DNA of 64,000 nt from Agapanthus africanus. Taxonomy: Eukaryota > Streptophyta > Magnoliopsida > Asparagales > Amaryllidaceae. The stretch lies in the NCBI GenBank assembly GCA_030015575.1, contig CM057337.1, positions 380,331,582 to 380,395,581 on the forward strand, given 5' to 3'. Of the stretch, positions 21,938-34,876 are shown piece by piece. Numbering within the stretch: the first letter of the stretch is position 1; every line of letters begins with the position of its first letter. Made by a program: the position numbers and the translations under genes. Under the pieces are notes generated by a model. That model made no database searches. It saw only the letters and a list, made by a program, of their open reading frames with translations, and was not told where the DNA came from.

Positions 21938-22940
21938 CTTCATCGAGTGTCGGTGTTAGAAACTTAGGTTCCATGATTTGATGTGTCTTTGATGGACACA
22001 CGTTCTTTGATATCCTTATATATTTACATGCATATGCTTTCATGATGTTTTGAGTGGACGAGATCCACATGCATACATGCATTGATTATATTGTTGGATG
22101 ATATCTACATGCATACAGGTATTGATTATATTGTTGGCACATATTTATATACGGTCACCATAGATATCATAGTATTACCTTCATGATATAATTAACCTAG
22201 GAAATCGTTGTTTTATTCGATTTCTATCTGATGATGTTTTCTACTCACGAGTTGGCAACTCACCTACGTTTTTCCACAGTTCTTCCAGGTTGACCGCATG
22301 GATCAGTAGTGGCATCGCTGGTACACGGCTTGCATTCGGGTGACATGCTTTGGTAGGTGGTATAAGTTGGATCGTACCACTCTTGTATATAATTCCTGTT
22401 GTATCTAGTTAACTCCATCAATCAGAAGCTAGTATTTGTATATGTAGTAAGACTTAGCAAGACTTGTAGTTGCGAGAATTAGAGCGATGGGTTATATGTT
22501 CGCTTGGTGGGTTGATGTCTTGCTTTCTTCATTATCCTTTTGTGTTGATCTTAGCCGTTGGGCGTTCTATACTTATATTCTGTCTTGCGTGGTTTTGATT
22601 CCGCCGATTGGCGAAAAGCTAACTCCCGCTTGGGGATGCCTTTTATATTATCATGTGTATGTGGCTTTGGATCATAATATAGAAAGGAGGTGCTGCCCAA
22701 ATTTTTAAACGACGAAACATGTTTTCAACTAGTAACATCCACTTGCATTTTTTATGTTCCACTATTTATGCATTTAAGAAAATCTTTGATTTCATTATAG
22801 CTTTATTTCGAAACTTGACCACTTTTATTTTCATCAAAAAGGTTTAGATTTCTGGGCTTCAACTTACTTGAATTACGTTACGCCTGTAGACGTGGCGTGA
22901 TTTAAGTGTCGGTCGCTAGCTAATATTTCGGGTCGTGACA
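21938..22940 (+). mobile_element. Chromovirus LTR part (3' end, Chr-a)
   Basis: It ends ATTTCGGGTCGTGACA at 22940. Reversed, it matches the starts of the 38146 and 62814 copies (TGTCACGACCCGAAA), with further matches around GAGTTGGCAACTC (22250-22262). If the forward gag at about 27570 belongs to the same element, this would be the 3' end of its 5' LTR, separated from gag by Ath-b. The left edge is approximate. Confidence 0.65.
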
Positions 22941-23430
22941 GTTGGTGAATAGGATGATAATGAGGAATCAATCGATGATACCCTGGCGTCCACTTCTTAC
23001 CCTATTTCGTCTAATCCACCATCTTGCGAGCTTATTCTCCGTTTTCCCCAAGGCTCGAACCTTCAACCCACTCCTTCTAGTCAACATAAAACGATCCCCA
23101 CTCCAAATCTGTGATCTGTTCCGCTCCCTCGATCTTCTTGAATGTTGCACCCAGCTCTTATTGATAAAGCTCCTTATCCTAATAGGTTAAGGGAAAACAA
23201 ACCAAGTCCACAAATGGAGAAGATTATAGAAATATTTAAACAGGTTAATATCAATATCCCACTCCTAGATGCTATACAACAAGTTCCGTCCTATGCGAAA
23301 ATTCTAAAGGACTTGTGCACTAGAAAGAGGAAAACTCAAGTACCGAAAATGGTGCTCATGTCGAGTAATGTAAACAGAGCTTTTACCAAACAATTACCTA
23401 AGAAACGTAAGGACCCCGGCTATCCTAAAT
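22941..23430 (+). pseudogene. gag: Athila gag C-terminal part (fossil)
   Basis: The block PSPQMEKIIEIFKQVNINIP and then PSYAKILKDLC (about 23204-23320) are nearly the same as in Ath-a (about 2500-2615). The upstream linker is diverged. Confidence 0.8.
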
Positions 23431-24384
23431 ATCTATTTCTATTGGGGGTAAAAATATCAATCGTGCTCTCCTCGACCTTGGCACTAGTGTTAACCTGCTT
23501 CCATATTCTGTGTATGAGCAATTGGGTATCGGAGAGTTAAAACTGTCGCACTGCACTCTCCAGATAGCCGATAGATCTATCACCAAACCTAGGGGAGAGC
23601 TTGAGGATGTGTTGATAAAAGTCGGGGAATTTACATTCCCTGTAGACTTTATTGTTCTAGATACACAACCAATAGTGAACCCACAGAACCAAATTCCGGT
23701 GATTCTCAGTCGACCATTTTTAGCGACTTCTAACGCGATAATCAATTGTCGAAACGGTTCTATGAACCTATCATTCGGGAAGATGTCAATTGAGCTTATC
23801 ATTTAGAAGTTGGGAAGTGAACCCTCCGAACCTTCTATTCAATTATGTTCTGTCGAATTAATGGATGTCGCCAGCAGCGAATTTAAACAGGTTCACGATA
23901 CTGATCTAGACTCCCTCAATACGTTGTTGTTTGACCCCACTATTTGTTATTCACATACAGATTCATCTATTGAGATATCCGGGTCAATATCTAACGCTGA
24001 TTATGAACCTTTTATGGAGTCTGAGTATCATCGTGTTCGTTCCGATGAGATTATTCTTTGGGGTATCGATGAAAGCTTTGAAGAAATTTTTGCTGATGAA
24101 CTCGCATTTTAGAAAATACGGGAGTTGTGATGAATCAACCCCAAAACGAAGGAGTTGAACCAACACCCCTTCTTCTTGACAATAACGAGAATGCGAGTAA
24201 TCCATCATCATCATTGTGTCGTCTCACCAAATCGAGACATAAACCCGTTCTATTACACCACTTATCTCTTCCCCACGTCTTCACGTCGATAGGTGACGTG
24301 TTCTTCTACCAACCAGTGCATTACATTGATAAAATCTTTGAATGGTTGGTTTTAAATTTTAGTCTTTGTAAAGTTTTATATTGA
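23431..24384 (+). pseudogene. Athila protease and downstream linker (fossil)
   Basis: ALLDLGTSVNLLPYSVYEQL-type active-site region, then ADRSITKPRGELEDVLIKVG and RPFLATSNAIINCRNGSMN. An acidic linker and a short tail similar to 3770-4027 of Ath-a follow, with no RT core between. Broken in a few places. Confidence 0.8.
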
Positions 24385-25806
24385 CCAATAACTTTACCCC
24401 CATCTTATGATTTTAAAAGCTTAACATTATTTAACTCAAGTTTGGGGGGGGGGTATATTTTTGGCTCTTGAAAATAAAATTTGTACACAAAATTGTGAGC
24501 CAAAAATAAGTTTGGTGGAGGTTTTCATGTCCATTTATTCTTGTCCCCGTTAATTTTCCTCCCAAGTCTACAGGTTTTTGAGATTTAAAAGATGATAACA
24601 ATGAGAACACTGCTGTAAACAGGTTTGGGGGAGGTTTGTGCTTATTTACGCATTACCTAGCATTACACTTTTCATAAGCACAAAAATTTCAAAAATTTCC
24701 TTTTATAATGAAAGGTTAGAAAGTGAAAAATTACATTTAAATGATTGGAAGAGTTTAAGAAAACCATGAAAATTAGATGTTTTTTTTAAACGAAGCTAGC
24801 AATAAGTAGTAATGAGCCGTTTTCCTAAGGGTTAGTAAGATGAAGGAAGTCACTAATCTGAGGATAAAAAATAAGTCTAAAAAATTGTTCCTAATTCTTG
24901 AAGCCAAACATTTGAACGTTGATTCCCTACTATACGTACTTACACACGTCTTGAAACTCGGGATAGTAGAGAATATCTTGAAATGCTCTCGTCTAAAAGC
25001 CAAAGTACAAAAAATAATAATAAATGAAGCATAAAAGTATAAAATGGTGAAGAAAAATGAATACTGGTTTTGTAATCACCAAAGCAGCTTAAAAAAATAT
25101 AGCGAGGGTGTTCATCATCTAGTGCCTTAGACCAACTGGTTTGGGAGTCACTGCTAAGCCTTATGTGTTGCAAGACGAGAAAATTGCTAATTACGCCTAA
25201 TAAGTGAGCACTTTTAGTAATCGTTCCATTAGTACCTCAAGAAGTATTAACGGTTGTATGAAAAATGTGTGAGCAATTCCATCCAAAATATGCACCAACT
25301 AAAAAGTACCGAGGTAGATGGACAGGAGTATGATAGCTTGAATTGAATTCTCCAAGTGTAGGGATGTTTTTTACACACACGTAGGGGTATATGATCGGTG
25401 TTTGGAGGATAGGTAGGGATGAAGAATAAAGGCGACGTTTTATTGAGGGTTGATGTGATTTCTAACATCTTTTCATGACTATTAAGATAGGGCTCATGAC
25501 AACTGAAAAGCTAGTGTAGTTGAAAACTCTGATTTTTAAGTTTTTACTTTTAAAGTTCTTATCTTTATATGTAACTTTCACAGTCTTTCTTTTATTATGG
25601 GATTTTTTGGGTGCAATCCGCTGAAAACCCTCAGGAGACAACACTCCTCCTACTAGGGACACCTAGAAGTTTAAAGGCTTCTTGCACGTGCTCTGTACAA
25701 TCGTGTTGCCTACGAAAGTATGCTAGTTAGTTTTTCTTTTTCTTTTCTCCTTCACCTAAATAAAAGAAGTTTTCTCGGTATGATCAAAGTCAAATATTCG
25801 GGAATT
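24385..25806 (+). other. Athila 3' untranslated region of Ath-b
   Basis: Non-coding. It has a G-rich tract GTTTGGGGGGGGGG (24440-24453) and a second GTTTGGGGGAGG (24622-24633). Blocks at 25103-25170 and 25617-25720 match Ath-a. The segment matching the Ath-a extra ORF is missing between the two G tracts. Confidence 0.65.
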
Positions 25807-27504
25807 TGTTCAGTCGAAAATATTGTAATTTTTAACATAACAATTTCCTCACTTTTCTAATCATCTTAGGATGTTTGATATAAATATAATACATATTACA
25901 AGTTCGTCTGGAAAATATCAATTACCATGTGTTATAAATTATAATTAACATTTTTGAAGGAAATTGTATGTTTAAGATTTCACGTATAATATTGTATATT
26001 TCTAACATTATTCATTGAGATCTTGTGCAAAAATTAGCTCAGGTCAGATATCGGAATCGAAAATTCGCCGATTAAAATACATGAAATCGAAGAATCAAAT
26101 ACTGGCAGAAATTGAGAAGAGATAAAAAGATTCCAGATATCACATAAATACCCAGAGATCAATACCGGAATACCAAAGAGAATTGAAGACATTATCTCCC
26201 AACTTGGCCGCGGATCCGCGGCCGAGTCAGCCCGAGTAGCCCCGGATCCGCGGCCGGGTCAAGGGATTGAAAATCTAGAATTTTCCGGAAGCTTCCATAT
26301 AACGGCTTAGCTTGCTGAGGACGCTTCATTGTAACAACCTCGTTTTAGAAACTTCTCTATAACAACCTAGCTTGATGATGATACTTCATAACTACCTAGC
26401 TTATTCATGAAGCCTCTCTATAACATCCTAGCTTATGAGGGAAGCTTGATTAGAGACTATAAAAAGGGACCTTAGCCTACATTAAAGGTGGTTGATTAGT
26501 TGTTGAATTTTAATACACAATTACACAAACAATTTAGATCCAATTCCAAATCAAGATCCAAGATCAAGAATCATTGAGAAATTCATCGAGCGAGATCATT
26601 CAAGATTCCTTTACGCGAAGCCGATCGTCATCAACGAGCACGTGATCCTTGATAGATACAAGACTCACGATGATCGAGCGAAACGATGATTGACGGAGAA
26701 ATTACCTTTTCAAGGCAGTGATCGAGAGTAATTCTTCTTGTAATCTCGGATTGAAGAAGTTGTAATTTGAAGTTGAATAATAAAGGTGATCATTACTTTT
26801 AATCTCACTTTCTTTAAATTTTCACATTATGAAATCTTTATTTGTTAATTCTTCTATTTTCATAATGTATGAGTAAATCTCCGCTTGCTAAGGATTCGAA
26901 GGAATTTGGTAGATCACATGGTGAGAGAATTCTATCTTCATCTTAAGTCTTATAGAGATTATAAACTTTAGCAAAAATAATCATTAATGTCCAAATTGTG
27001 AGCAAGACCAATTTATTATGAATTTCATCACAATTTGGGGATTAGATTGATGATCCTTCTTGTTAAAGTCTAAATAAGAATGGCAATCAATGAAAGGACA
27101 TGGGGCAATGAAGGAGAAACCTTGGTTTCTTCAAGGGATCCCCAATTCTCATTGGTAGCCATAGATCTAGTGTTAATTCTACCAGTAGATAAGATGAATC
27201 ATTTTGAATAGTCATCATTGGCTACTAATTCTGTTTGTATCCTACAAGCCTTCTACAATTTTCTTGATAACAAAATCCTGAATATTTTCTTGAATTTCCT
27301 TTCTTGAAAACAATTTCTTGAATTTTTTTAAACAATTACTTCAATAAACTCTTGAAACAATTTCATGATTTTCTTTACTATTTCTTTGGACTCAACTAAA
27401 GCAAGAATTTATGAGTTCCACGAATCCAAGAGGACGACTCGTACTCACTAACGTTCGCTACACGCGACACTGTTATTGATTGCGGTTATTATACGACTAA
27501 AACA
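25807..27504 (+). mobile_element. 3' LTR of Ath-b
   Basis: It starts TGTTCAGTCG and ends near CGACTAAAACA. It has TATAAAAAG at 26458-26466, a polyadenylation-like region, and the GGACGACTCGTACTCACTAA end motif. It is about 1.7 kb and clearly diverged from the Ath-a LTR. Confidence 0.7.
26206..26255. repeat. Paired GC palindromes in the Ath-b LTR
   Basis: A perfect GGCCGCGGATCCGCGGCC lies at 26206-26223 and a second copy, degenerate only in its left arm, at 26238-26255, centres 32 bp apart, about 200 bp upstream of the TATA box. Confidence 0.9.
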
Positions 27505-27569
27505 TTACATCACTTCTTTAGTACTACATCTTTTCTTTAAAAACAAAGTGGTGAGAATCAAACGATCAA

Positions 27570-28620
27570 TCAGAGGTATGCCTACCCTTCAGAAGAAGAT
27601 TGGATCCTCCTTCTCCAGATTGTATTGCAAGACTGGAAGCCAGTATTCAGGATTTGTGCCAGATGGTTGGATCTTTGGTTGAGGTCAGCCGCTCACGGAG
27701 ATCAGATGATGTTCCTCCTACTATGGGGACCGTGATTGTACTTACTACTCAGACAGTTGTACCTACTACTACCGAGACTATCGTCGTATCTATAACAGAC
27801 TTTATGAGGCTGAAGCCTCTGGTTTTCACTGGCACTGAAGTAGCAGAGGATCGATAGTCGTTCCTCGACTGGATGGCCAGGATTTGTCGTTCCTTGAGAT
27901 GTTCCGTTGCGAGATCGGTCGAGTTTTCTAGTTTTCGTCTGGAGGGTCTTGCCCAGACTTGGTAGGAGTCTATGGAGAGTGGTTGAGCTGCAGGTCTTCC
28001 TCCTATGACCTGGGATGAGCTAGCGATGGTTTTTCTTGCTCTTTTCCTTCCGTATTGCGTCATGGATGCTCGAGCTCACAGCTTTGAGTTTTTGTGCCAG
28101 ACTCCTGGTATGGCCATGGCCGAGTACGATATCCAGTTTACCCAGCTATTCGTATATGCTCTTTATTTGGTGGATACTGAAGAGAAGCACATCAAGAGAT
28201 TCATGTGAGGTCTTGATACACAGTTGTTCCTCTCTATTGGCACCCAGCACTTTGACACCTATGCAGTCGCGATGGATGCTGCCTTGCTAGTAGAGGAGCA
28301 TATTGCTGAGACTACGACTGTTCCTGGAACGAAGCAGATTCATACTGGTGTAACAGCTCCCGAGCAGTTAGGTAGAGGTCGTGGCAGTTTCTTTCTAGGG
28401 TGTGGTGGTAGCAGAGGCCAGAGACGGGGCCAGTTATATAGTTCTTACCCACAGGGTCAGCAGCCGTTGTCAGGATGTTTTCGGTGTGGGAGTCCGCATC
28501 ACCACGTCAGGTATTGTTCTGAAAGACCCCGGGACGAGGCAACAGTTCTACATGTTACCTTACCACCTTCTCCTCCTCAGAGAGCATTGCCTTTTACGCC
28601 CATCGTTACTTAACGCAAGA
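27570..28620 (+). pseudogene. gag: Chromovirus gag (fossil)
   Basis: The gag core has PLVFTGTEVAEDR and MTWDELAMVFLALFLP blocks and AEYDIQFTQLFVYALYLVDT. Then come a Gly/Arg-rich linker and one zinc knuckle, CFRCGSPHHHVRYC (about 28475-28516). This layout is typical of the Tekay/Del and Reina groups. Broken. Confidence 0.85.
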
Positions 28621-28699
28621 CCGATGCTCAGAGAGGCCGTGGTCATGGCGTCTTGTTCAGAAAGGGTGAGGTGGCAGAGGCAGGGACAATAGGATACCG

Positions 28700-29270
28700 G
28701 TAGAAGACAAGCCCGAGTTTTTTCTTTGACTTCTCAGGATGCGCAGGCATTAAATGCAGTTGTGACATGTACTCTTTCAGTGTGTTCTTTCGATGCGCGC
28801 ATATTGTTCGACCCTGGATCTACGCACTCATATGTATCCACGCAATTCGTACTAAGGTAGGGCCGAGATTCATCTTTCTTAGACCAGCCGCTTGTTGTGC
28901 TTACTTCCGTTTGAGAGTCTTTCATCGCCGGACGTGTGTTTCGGTCGTGTATCGTTCGTATTGGAGATTGAGATTCGTCCGTCGATTTGGTCCTTCTTGA
29001 GATGTTGGACTTTGATGTTCTCTTCGGCATGGACTGGTTAGCTACTTGCTATGCGTCCATGGACTGCCGTGAGAAGGCGGTTAGGTTTTGTTTTCTGGGA
29101 GAGCCAGTTCTTGTTGTGCAGGGAGACTACAGTGTCATCCCTCACAGTTTGATTTCTTCCCTTTGCCCTAGTCGACTCTTGAGGAAAGGATGTAGGGGAT
29201 TCTTAGCTTATATTCGTGATACTGGAGCCACAGCAGATCCGTTTGATCAGGTTCCGATTGTGAGAGAGTT
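28700..29270 (+). pseudogene. Chromovirus protease (fossil)
   Basis: The active-site block is ILFDPGSTHSYVSTQF (about 28801-28850). The second conserved block is LDFDVLFGMDWLATCYASMD (about 29005-29065). Members of this group usually read LFDSGATHSFIS and DVILGMDWL. Broken. Confidence 0.8.
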
Positions 29271-30000
29271 TCCCGACGTTTTTCCTGATAAGTTTCATAG
29301 AGTGCCGCCAGTGCATGATGTTGAGTTTTGCATCGACTTGATCCTGGCATGGGGCCTATTTCTATATAGCCTTATCGGATGACCCCGGTAGATCTTAAGC
29401 ATCAGTTGCAAGATTTGCTTGAAAAGGGACTTATTCGTCCGAGTGTGTCTCCTTGGGGAGCTCCTGTCCTGTTCCTTAAGAAGAAGGATGGCAGTATAAG
29501 ATTATTCGTTGATTATCGTCAATTGAAATGAGTTACGGTGCGAAATAGGTATCCTCTACCATGCATTGATGATTTTTTTGATCGGCTCCAGGGTGCGGAG
29601 CATTTTTCGAAGATTGATTTGCGGTCGGGTTATCATCAATTGTGGGTCCGGAATGATGACATTCCAAAGACTGGTTTTCGGACACGCAACGGGCATTATG
29701 AGTTCTTGGTGATGTCGTTCGGGCTTACCAATGCCCCATCAGCATTTATAGATTTGATGAACCGGATTTTCAAACCGTTCCTCGACCAGTTTATTATCGT
29801 ATTCATTGACGACATTCTTGTCTACTCCAGGAGTCGCGAGGAGCATGAGCATTACTTGAGGATTACATTCCAGACATTGAGAGAGCACCGGCTGTTTGCT
29901 AAATTCTCAAAGTGTGCTTTCTGGCTTGACATTGTTGACTTCTTTGGTCATGTGGTTTTGAGAGATAGTATATGGTAGACATAAAGAAGATAGAGGCGGT
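29271..30000 (+). pseudogene. Chromovirus reverse transcriptase (fossil)
   Basis: Blocks seen are [61 protein letters not shown], and the catalytic [15 protein letters not shown] (about 29799-29845). Broken in a few places. Confidence 0.9.
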
Positions 30001-30600
30001 ACAACATTGGCCCAGACCAGTTTCCGTGACAGAGGTCCGCAGCTTCTTGTGTTTAGCCGGTTATTACAGCCGTTTCATGTAGGATTTCTTTCGTATCGCT
30101 GCACCGTTGACCGGACTAACCCAGAAAGGAGTTCCTTTTCTTTAGACTGAGGCTTGTGAGCAGAGTTTTCAGCAGTTGAAAACTCGTTTGACGACTGCAC
30201 CAGTTCTATCTTTGTCTTCAGGATCGGGCGTGTATGTCGTCTATTGTGATGCTTCTCGAGTGGGGCTAGGTTCCTTGTTGATGCAGTACGGCAGAGTTAT
30301 CGCTTATGCTTCTTAGCAGTTGAAGAAGCACAAGCAGAACTATCCCTCTCATGATCTAGAGACATTACTTATACGGAGATTCGTGTCAGATCTTTACTGA
30401 CCAAAAGAGCTTAAAGTACATCTTACAGCAGCTGGATCTGAATTTGAGGCAGCGCCGTTAGATGGATCTTGTGAAGGACTATGATTGTAAAATCCTTTAT
30501 CATCTGCGTAAGGCAAATGTTGTAGCCGATGCATTGAGTCGGAGGCCCAGAGGCAGACTGTTCTATTTGAGCATAGTTCAAAGACAGTTTTCTTCAGATT
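30001..30600 (+). pseudogene. Chromovirus RNase H (fossil)
   Basis: Blocks like [20 protein letters not shown], a remnant of the DAS...GLG core, FTD-like (about 30392-30410) and KANVVADALSRRP (about 30511-30548). The spacing fits Ty3 RNase H. Broken. Confidence 0.8.
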
Positions 30601-31072
30601 GGCAAATTTTGTGCGAGAGTAGAGTACAGTTCGAGTTCACTTCCACAGGAGGGCAGCTTGCTCATGCCCGTGCCCGTTCACTTTTACTTGATCGTATCCG
30701 TGAGGCACAGTCCGACGATGCTCGTTTTTCTGAGATTATGGAGTAGGTTAGGCATAGGGAGAGATTCGGAGTTTGTGATTGATGGCCAGGGTGTGCTATG
30801 TTTTGGGACTCGTCTATATATACCTGATTCTGAGGAACTGAGATGCAAGATCCTAGAGCATGCACATCAGTCAGCGTACAGTGTTCATCCAGGTTCCACC
30901 AAGATGTATCGTGATTTGAGAGATATATACTGGTGGGAAGGGATGAAGAGAGATGTTTCTGATTTCGTTTCGAGATTCCTGACTTGCCAGCAAGTCAAGA
31001 CTGAGCATCAGAGACCGGCGGGAGAGTTGCAGCCTTTTCCCATTCCGGAGTAGAAATGGGAGCAGATTGAAA
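30601..31072 (+). pseudogene. Chromovirus integrase, zinc-finger part (fossil)
   Basis: It contains HVRAR-like GQLAHARARS, then the HHCC finger region HAHQSAYSVHPGSTKMYRDL, YWWEGMKRDVSDFV and CQQVKTEHQRPAGELQP. The catalytic core that should follow is cut off at the Cop-b edge. Confidence 0.85.
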
Positions 31073-33146
31073 GTATACCCTAGCACCACCATGAGTTCTA
31101 AACCGGCATCAAGCATGCAAATTTCAAAAATTCTTGGTTCTAAGCTAGACTATCCTAGAATCTAACTAGATGATTAAGGTTAACTATGATGATATCACAA
31201 AAACTAACTAAGAGAAAGAGGCTACAACCTTTGTAGACTGCGTGCTTATCTTCTTATGCTCCGTGTAGTAGTCCACACGACCCCACTAGGCTCCACTTGA
31301 AGTTAGATCGAGCTTCCTTTGTGATCTTCGTGCCGAAGATGATACACACGAAGCTCCGCTAATCCAAGCTAACACACTACACTTAATTGCTAATCAAGTA
31401 TATGATGATGAAGTAGGGGTGCTTATTTGCTCACTAGGGTTCTCACATGCTCAAGGTTTCACAACTCATGCGAGGGATTGAGCTTGGAGAAGGTGAAGAG
31501 GAAGATGAAGAGAGTTAGAGAGTAAGGATCTCAATTGAGGAAAAATAACTCAAGTCTTGTCTAGAATGAAAAATGACTCATCAAAATACCTCACTCATTG
31601 AAGCATCCACAAGTTCTAATAAACAATTGGAACCATGCTTCAATAATGAGTCAAGACTAATATAATAATCATCAAAGCCATGCTTCACCCATTCCATAAA
31701 AAGTCTCCCCATTTTCCGCCTCATTTTCTATTTGCCCAAAATAGAAAATCCATGCCATGCTTCATTATATATATATATATCATATATATATTAATATATA
31801 AATGAAGATAAGAAAAGAATTAGTGAGTAATAATATTAGTTAATATATAATTATATCAAATATAAATATATATCATATTATTAAATCAACACATGATTTA
31901 ATAATCATGTTATATCATATGTAATCGACTAATATCATTTATCTGTATATCACATTATCCAATCAACACTTGATTCAATAATCTGGTTATATCACGTATA
32001 ACCTAACTGATATTAAATAACCGCCAGATTAGAATACGGTATCACATACTCGTACTTAATCAGGCCCCCGCACATATCAACATATGTGCCCTACTTTTTT
32101 CACTTGAACTAGGAAACTTCTGTGTGGGATTGTAAAGACTCTTCAATACGCGAGCAATAGGTAATGGTCACATCAGTTATCCACAAGCCGTCAGCGGTAC
32201 TAGCTGGACGTAACGGCTACCCAGGCATTGAGCTATTAGAAGATCAATAAGCAAGCTTGTCCAAACTCCCATGAAGCCTATAAGTAACACTTACCGTACA
32301 GTCCGATTTCTTCGTCTGATATGCCGCATATCAAGTCCGGGGGGATACGTCAGACGCCAACAAATTGATTAGTCATGCCGATGTATAGCTCATAACGGTT
32401 CAAGAAACTACTGATAACTCTTACCAGCAAATCTTAACAGAAGCCCTGGCCAGGGACTTCCTGTTATAGCTGATCGAGCATAGCGCAACATTAACTCCCT
32501 ATACCGGGAGAGACGAAACCCCTCCTATTTTTCATTGCCTCCATGTGACTCGGGACTGTACCCAAAATCCACCTATTTGCACGACTCCTTTGAGCCGTGG
32601 TAGGGAGGAAATCAAAGCACGGTGGAAACCACACAAGACTCTACGACGATATCAGGTCTGAAGACTAACTTATACCAGTGTCATCAGAGAACTGCTATCT
32701 GACGATAGGTATAATACCAACTAGGAGTTCTCGGCGAGTCCTGTTCGGTGTACCCATTCTCTAATGAGCACCTATGTACAATTTTTGATGTCAAACACCA
32801 ATGGTTATGGGATCACCTATCGCCCCATATAGGGTCTAGAAACATACACACTAGTTTACTCATGAATATCGATGCCCTGTCTCGATACTCTCTCGACTAA
32901 GAACAATTAAAAGATGTGCTTGTAGACTACACAAGTCCCAGTAGTATGATCCACATCATAGTCCTGGTAGTCAAGAAAACATTTAAGGGTTTTATCAATA
33001 TGTATCAGAGAGACAGTATAATAATACCAGTGTAAGAGCAACCAGATAGCATACTGTCATATCGATGAAGAAAGTCCTCTATATATATGTCCAACCATCC
33101 ACTATATCATACAATAATGGTCTCTAGAGCATACATATTCCTAACA
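31073..33146 (-). mobile_element. 3' LTR of Cop-b
   Basis: On the minus strand it starts TGTTAGGAATATGTATGC after the AGTGCAAGTGGCCGAT tract. It carries the conserved box (32494-32511) and two copies of the AATCAACAC...GATT unit (31886-31995). The far end at about 31067-31075 lacks a clear CA and is approximate. Confidence 0.75.
31762..31802. repeat. AT dinucleotide tract
   Basis: A run of TA/AT repeats in the Cop-b LTR. Confidence 0.8.
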
Positions 33147-33160
33147 ATCGGCCACTTGCA

Positions 33161-34066
33161 CTAAGCCCAATTGTTGTAGTAGCTCATACCCAACATCCCC
33201 AAAAGTCTGTCAAACTGCGTATGGGAGATGGCCTTCGTGAGTGGATCCGCTACGTTGTCCTTCGTGTCAACTCTCCTGAACTCGATCTCTCGTCGATCTA
33301 CTATCTCCCGGATTTGGTGATACCGCCTAAGAATATGTCTGGATCGTTGATGGGACCGGGGTTCCTTGGCCAAAGCCACATCTCCATTGTCATCACAATA
33401 CACAGGTATTGGATGCTCAATGGATGGAACCACACCAAGTTCAGTAATGAACTTCTTCATCCAGACAGCCTCTTTGGCAGCATCGTTGGAAGCGATGTAT
33501 TCAGCCTCCATCGTCGAGTCTGCTACGGTATCTTGCTTGGAACTCTTCCGACATACCGCCCTTCCATCGGCAGTAAAGACAAAACCCGAGACCGACTTAC
33601 TTTTGTCCTTATCACTCTCAAAGCTCGAATCGGTAAAGGGCTCCACCTGGAGTTCACCGTTACCATACACCAAGAACATTTCTTTAGTCCTTCTCAAGTA
33701 CTTAAGAATGTTCTTCAGAGCTATCCGTTGCTTTTCCCCAGGATCTGATTGATACCTACTCACTACACCAAGCGAGTAAGCAACATCCGGTCTATTACAC
33801 AACATCATATACATGATTGACCTGACTGCTGAAGCATAGGGTATCCCTAGCATACAAGCCCTATCCAAATCAGTCTTGGGAGACATCTCTTTACAAAGAG
33901 TGATTCCTGAACAAGAGGGTAAATTACCACGCTTAGAATCTTCTATACTAAACCTCTTTAGTATGGTGTCAATGTACCTGGATTGGGACAATACCAACAT
34001 CCGTTTTGATTTATCTCTATAAATCTTTATCCCCAGGATGTAGGAAGCATCAATTAGATCTTTCAT
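33161..34066 (-). pseudogene. Copia RNase H with the end of RT, open over 301 codons
   Basis: An open stretch reading LSQSRYIDTILKRFSIED, MYMMLCNRPDVAYSLGVVSR, then RNase H with FTDSSFESDKDKSKSVSG, STMEAEYIASNDAAKEAVW, YCDDNGDVALAKEPRSHQRS and TKDNVADPLTKA. Metal-binding residues of the family (D in FTDS, E in MEAEY, D in YCDD) are present. RNase H removes the RNA strand during reverse transcription. The frame ends at the polypurine tract. Open here, but part of a broken element. Confidence 0.9.
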
Positions 34067-34876
34067 GGAGAACTTGTGTGATCAGAAGAGCTTGACCGAG
34101 TGTAGCATAGTAACATCATTTCCTATCAAGAGTATGTCATCCACATACAATATGAGGAAGACAACCTTACTCACTACAACCTTCATGTATGTACAAGGTT
34201 CATCTACGTTTTTGATGAAGTCAAACTCTTTGATAGCATCATCGAAAAAAATGTTCCAGCTTCGCGTTGCCTACTTTAATTCGTAGACTGATTTAAGCAG
34301 CTTGCACACGCTTCCACTGCTTCCACTGTCTAAGATGCCCTCTGGCTATGTCATCTACACGCTCTCTTGTAAATCACCATTTAGAAAAGCGGTCTTGACG
34401 TCCAACTGCCAGATTTCGTAGTCAAGTTTTGCAGCAATGGAAAGTAGGATCCTAATGGACTTAAGCATAGCGACAGGAGAAAAGGTTTCATCATAGTCGA
34501 CACCTGGTCATTGGTGAAAACCTTTTTCTACAAATCTATCTTTGAAGGTCTCAACCATTCTATCTACACCAATTTTCTTCTTAAAGATCCACTTGCTCCC
34601 GATGGGTTTTACCCCTTCAGGAGCAACTTTCAAAGTCCATACATTGATGGTGTACATGGATTTCATCTTAGATCGCATAGCATCCAACCATTTCACAGAG
34701 TCTCCACTTGTGATGGCCTGCTCAAAACTAGTTGCGTCATCATCTTCCAAGTTGCAATCCTCTCTCCCACCGTCTATAAGAAAACTGTAGTATCTCTCAG
34801 GTGGATGAGGAACCCTACTAGATCTGTGGAGTGGCGGAGGTTCATCGGGGACTATTGAATCCTCCAGTTCTACCAA
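34067..34876 (-). pseudogene. Copia reverse transcriptase (fossil)
   Basis: The N-terminal block (GVKPIGSKWIFKKKIG, DRFVEKGFHQ) lies at 34508-34700. The catalytic YVDDILLIGN lies near 34118-34150. Broken in a few places. Confidence 0.85.

Larger units (their letters stand above)
22941..27504 (+). mobile_element. Athila-type element Ath-b (5' truncated)
   Basis: It starts abruptly inside gag, directly after the chromovirus LTR end. It keeps the gag C-terminus, protease, linker, 3' untranslated region and 3' LTR. It lacks RT, RNase H, integrase and the extra ORF seen in Ath-a. Broken, with a few interruptions besides the large losses. Confidence 0.8.
27505..31072 (+). mobile_element. Chromovirus (Tekay/Del-like Ty3) internal region Chr-a (fossil)
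   Basis: Gag, protease, RT, RNase H and the integrase zinc-finger part follow in Ty3 order. The copy stops inside integrase where Cop-b begins. It has many breaks (of the order of a dozen) and looks old. Confidence 0.85.

Noticed and set aside
22487-22708. Possible small membrane protein frame
   Set aside because: It lies in the chromovirus LTR part; the other LTR copies do not keep the frame.
33221-33752. Two long plus-strand frames
   Set aside because: They are shadows antisense to the well-matched copia RNase H frame at 33161-34066.
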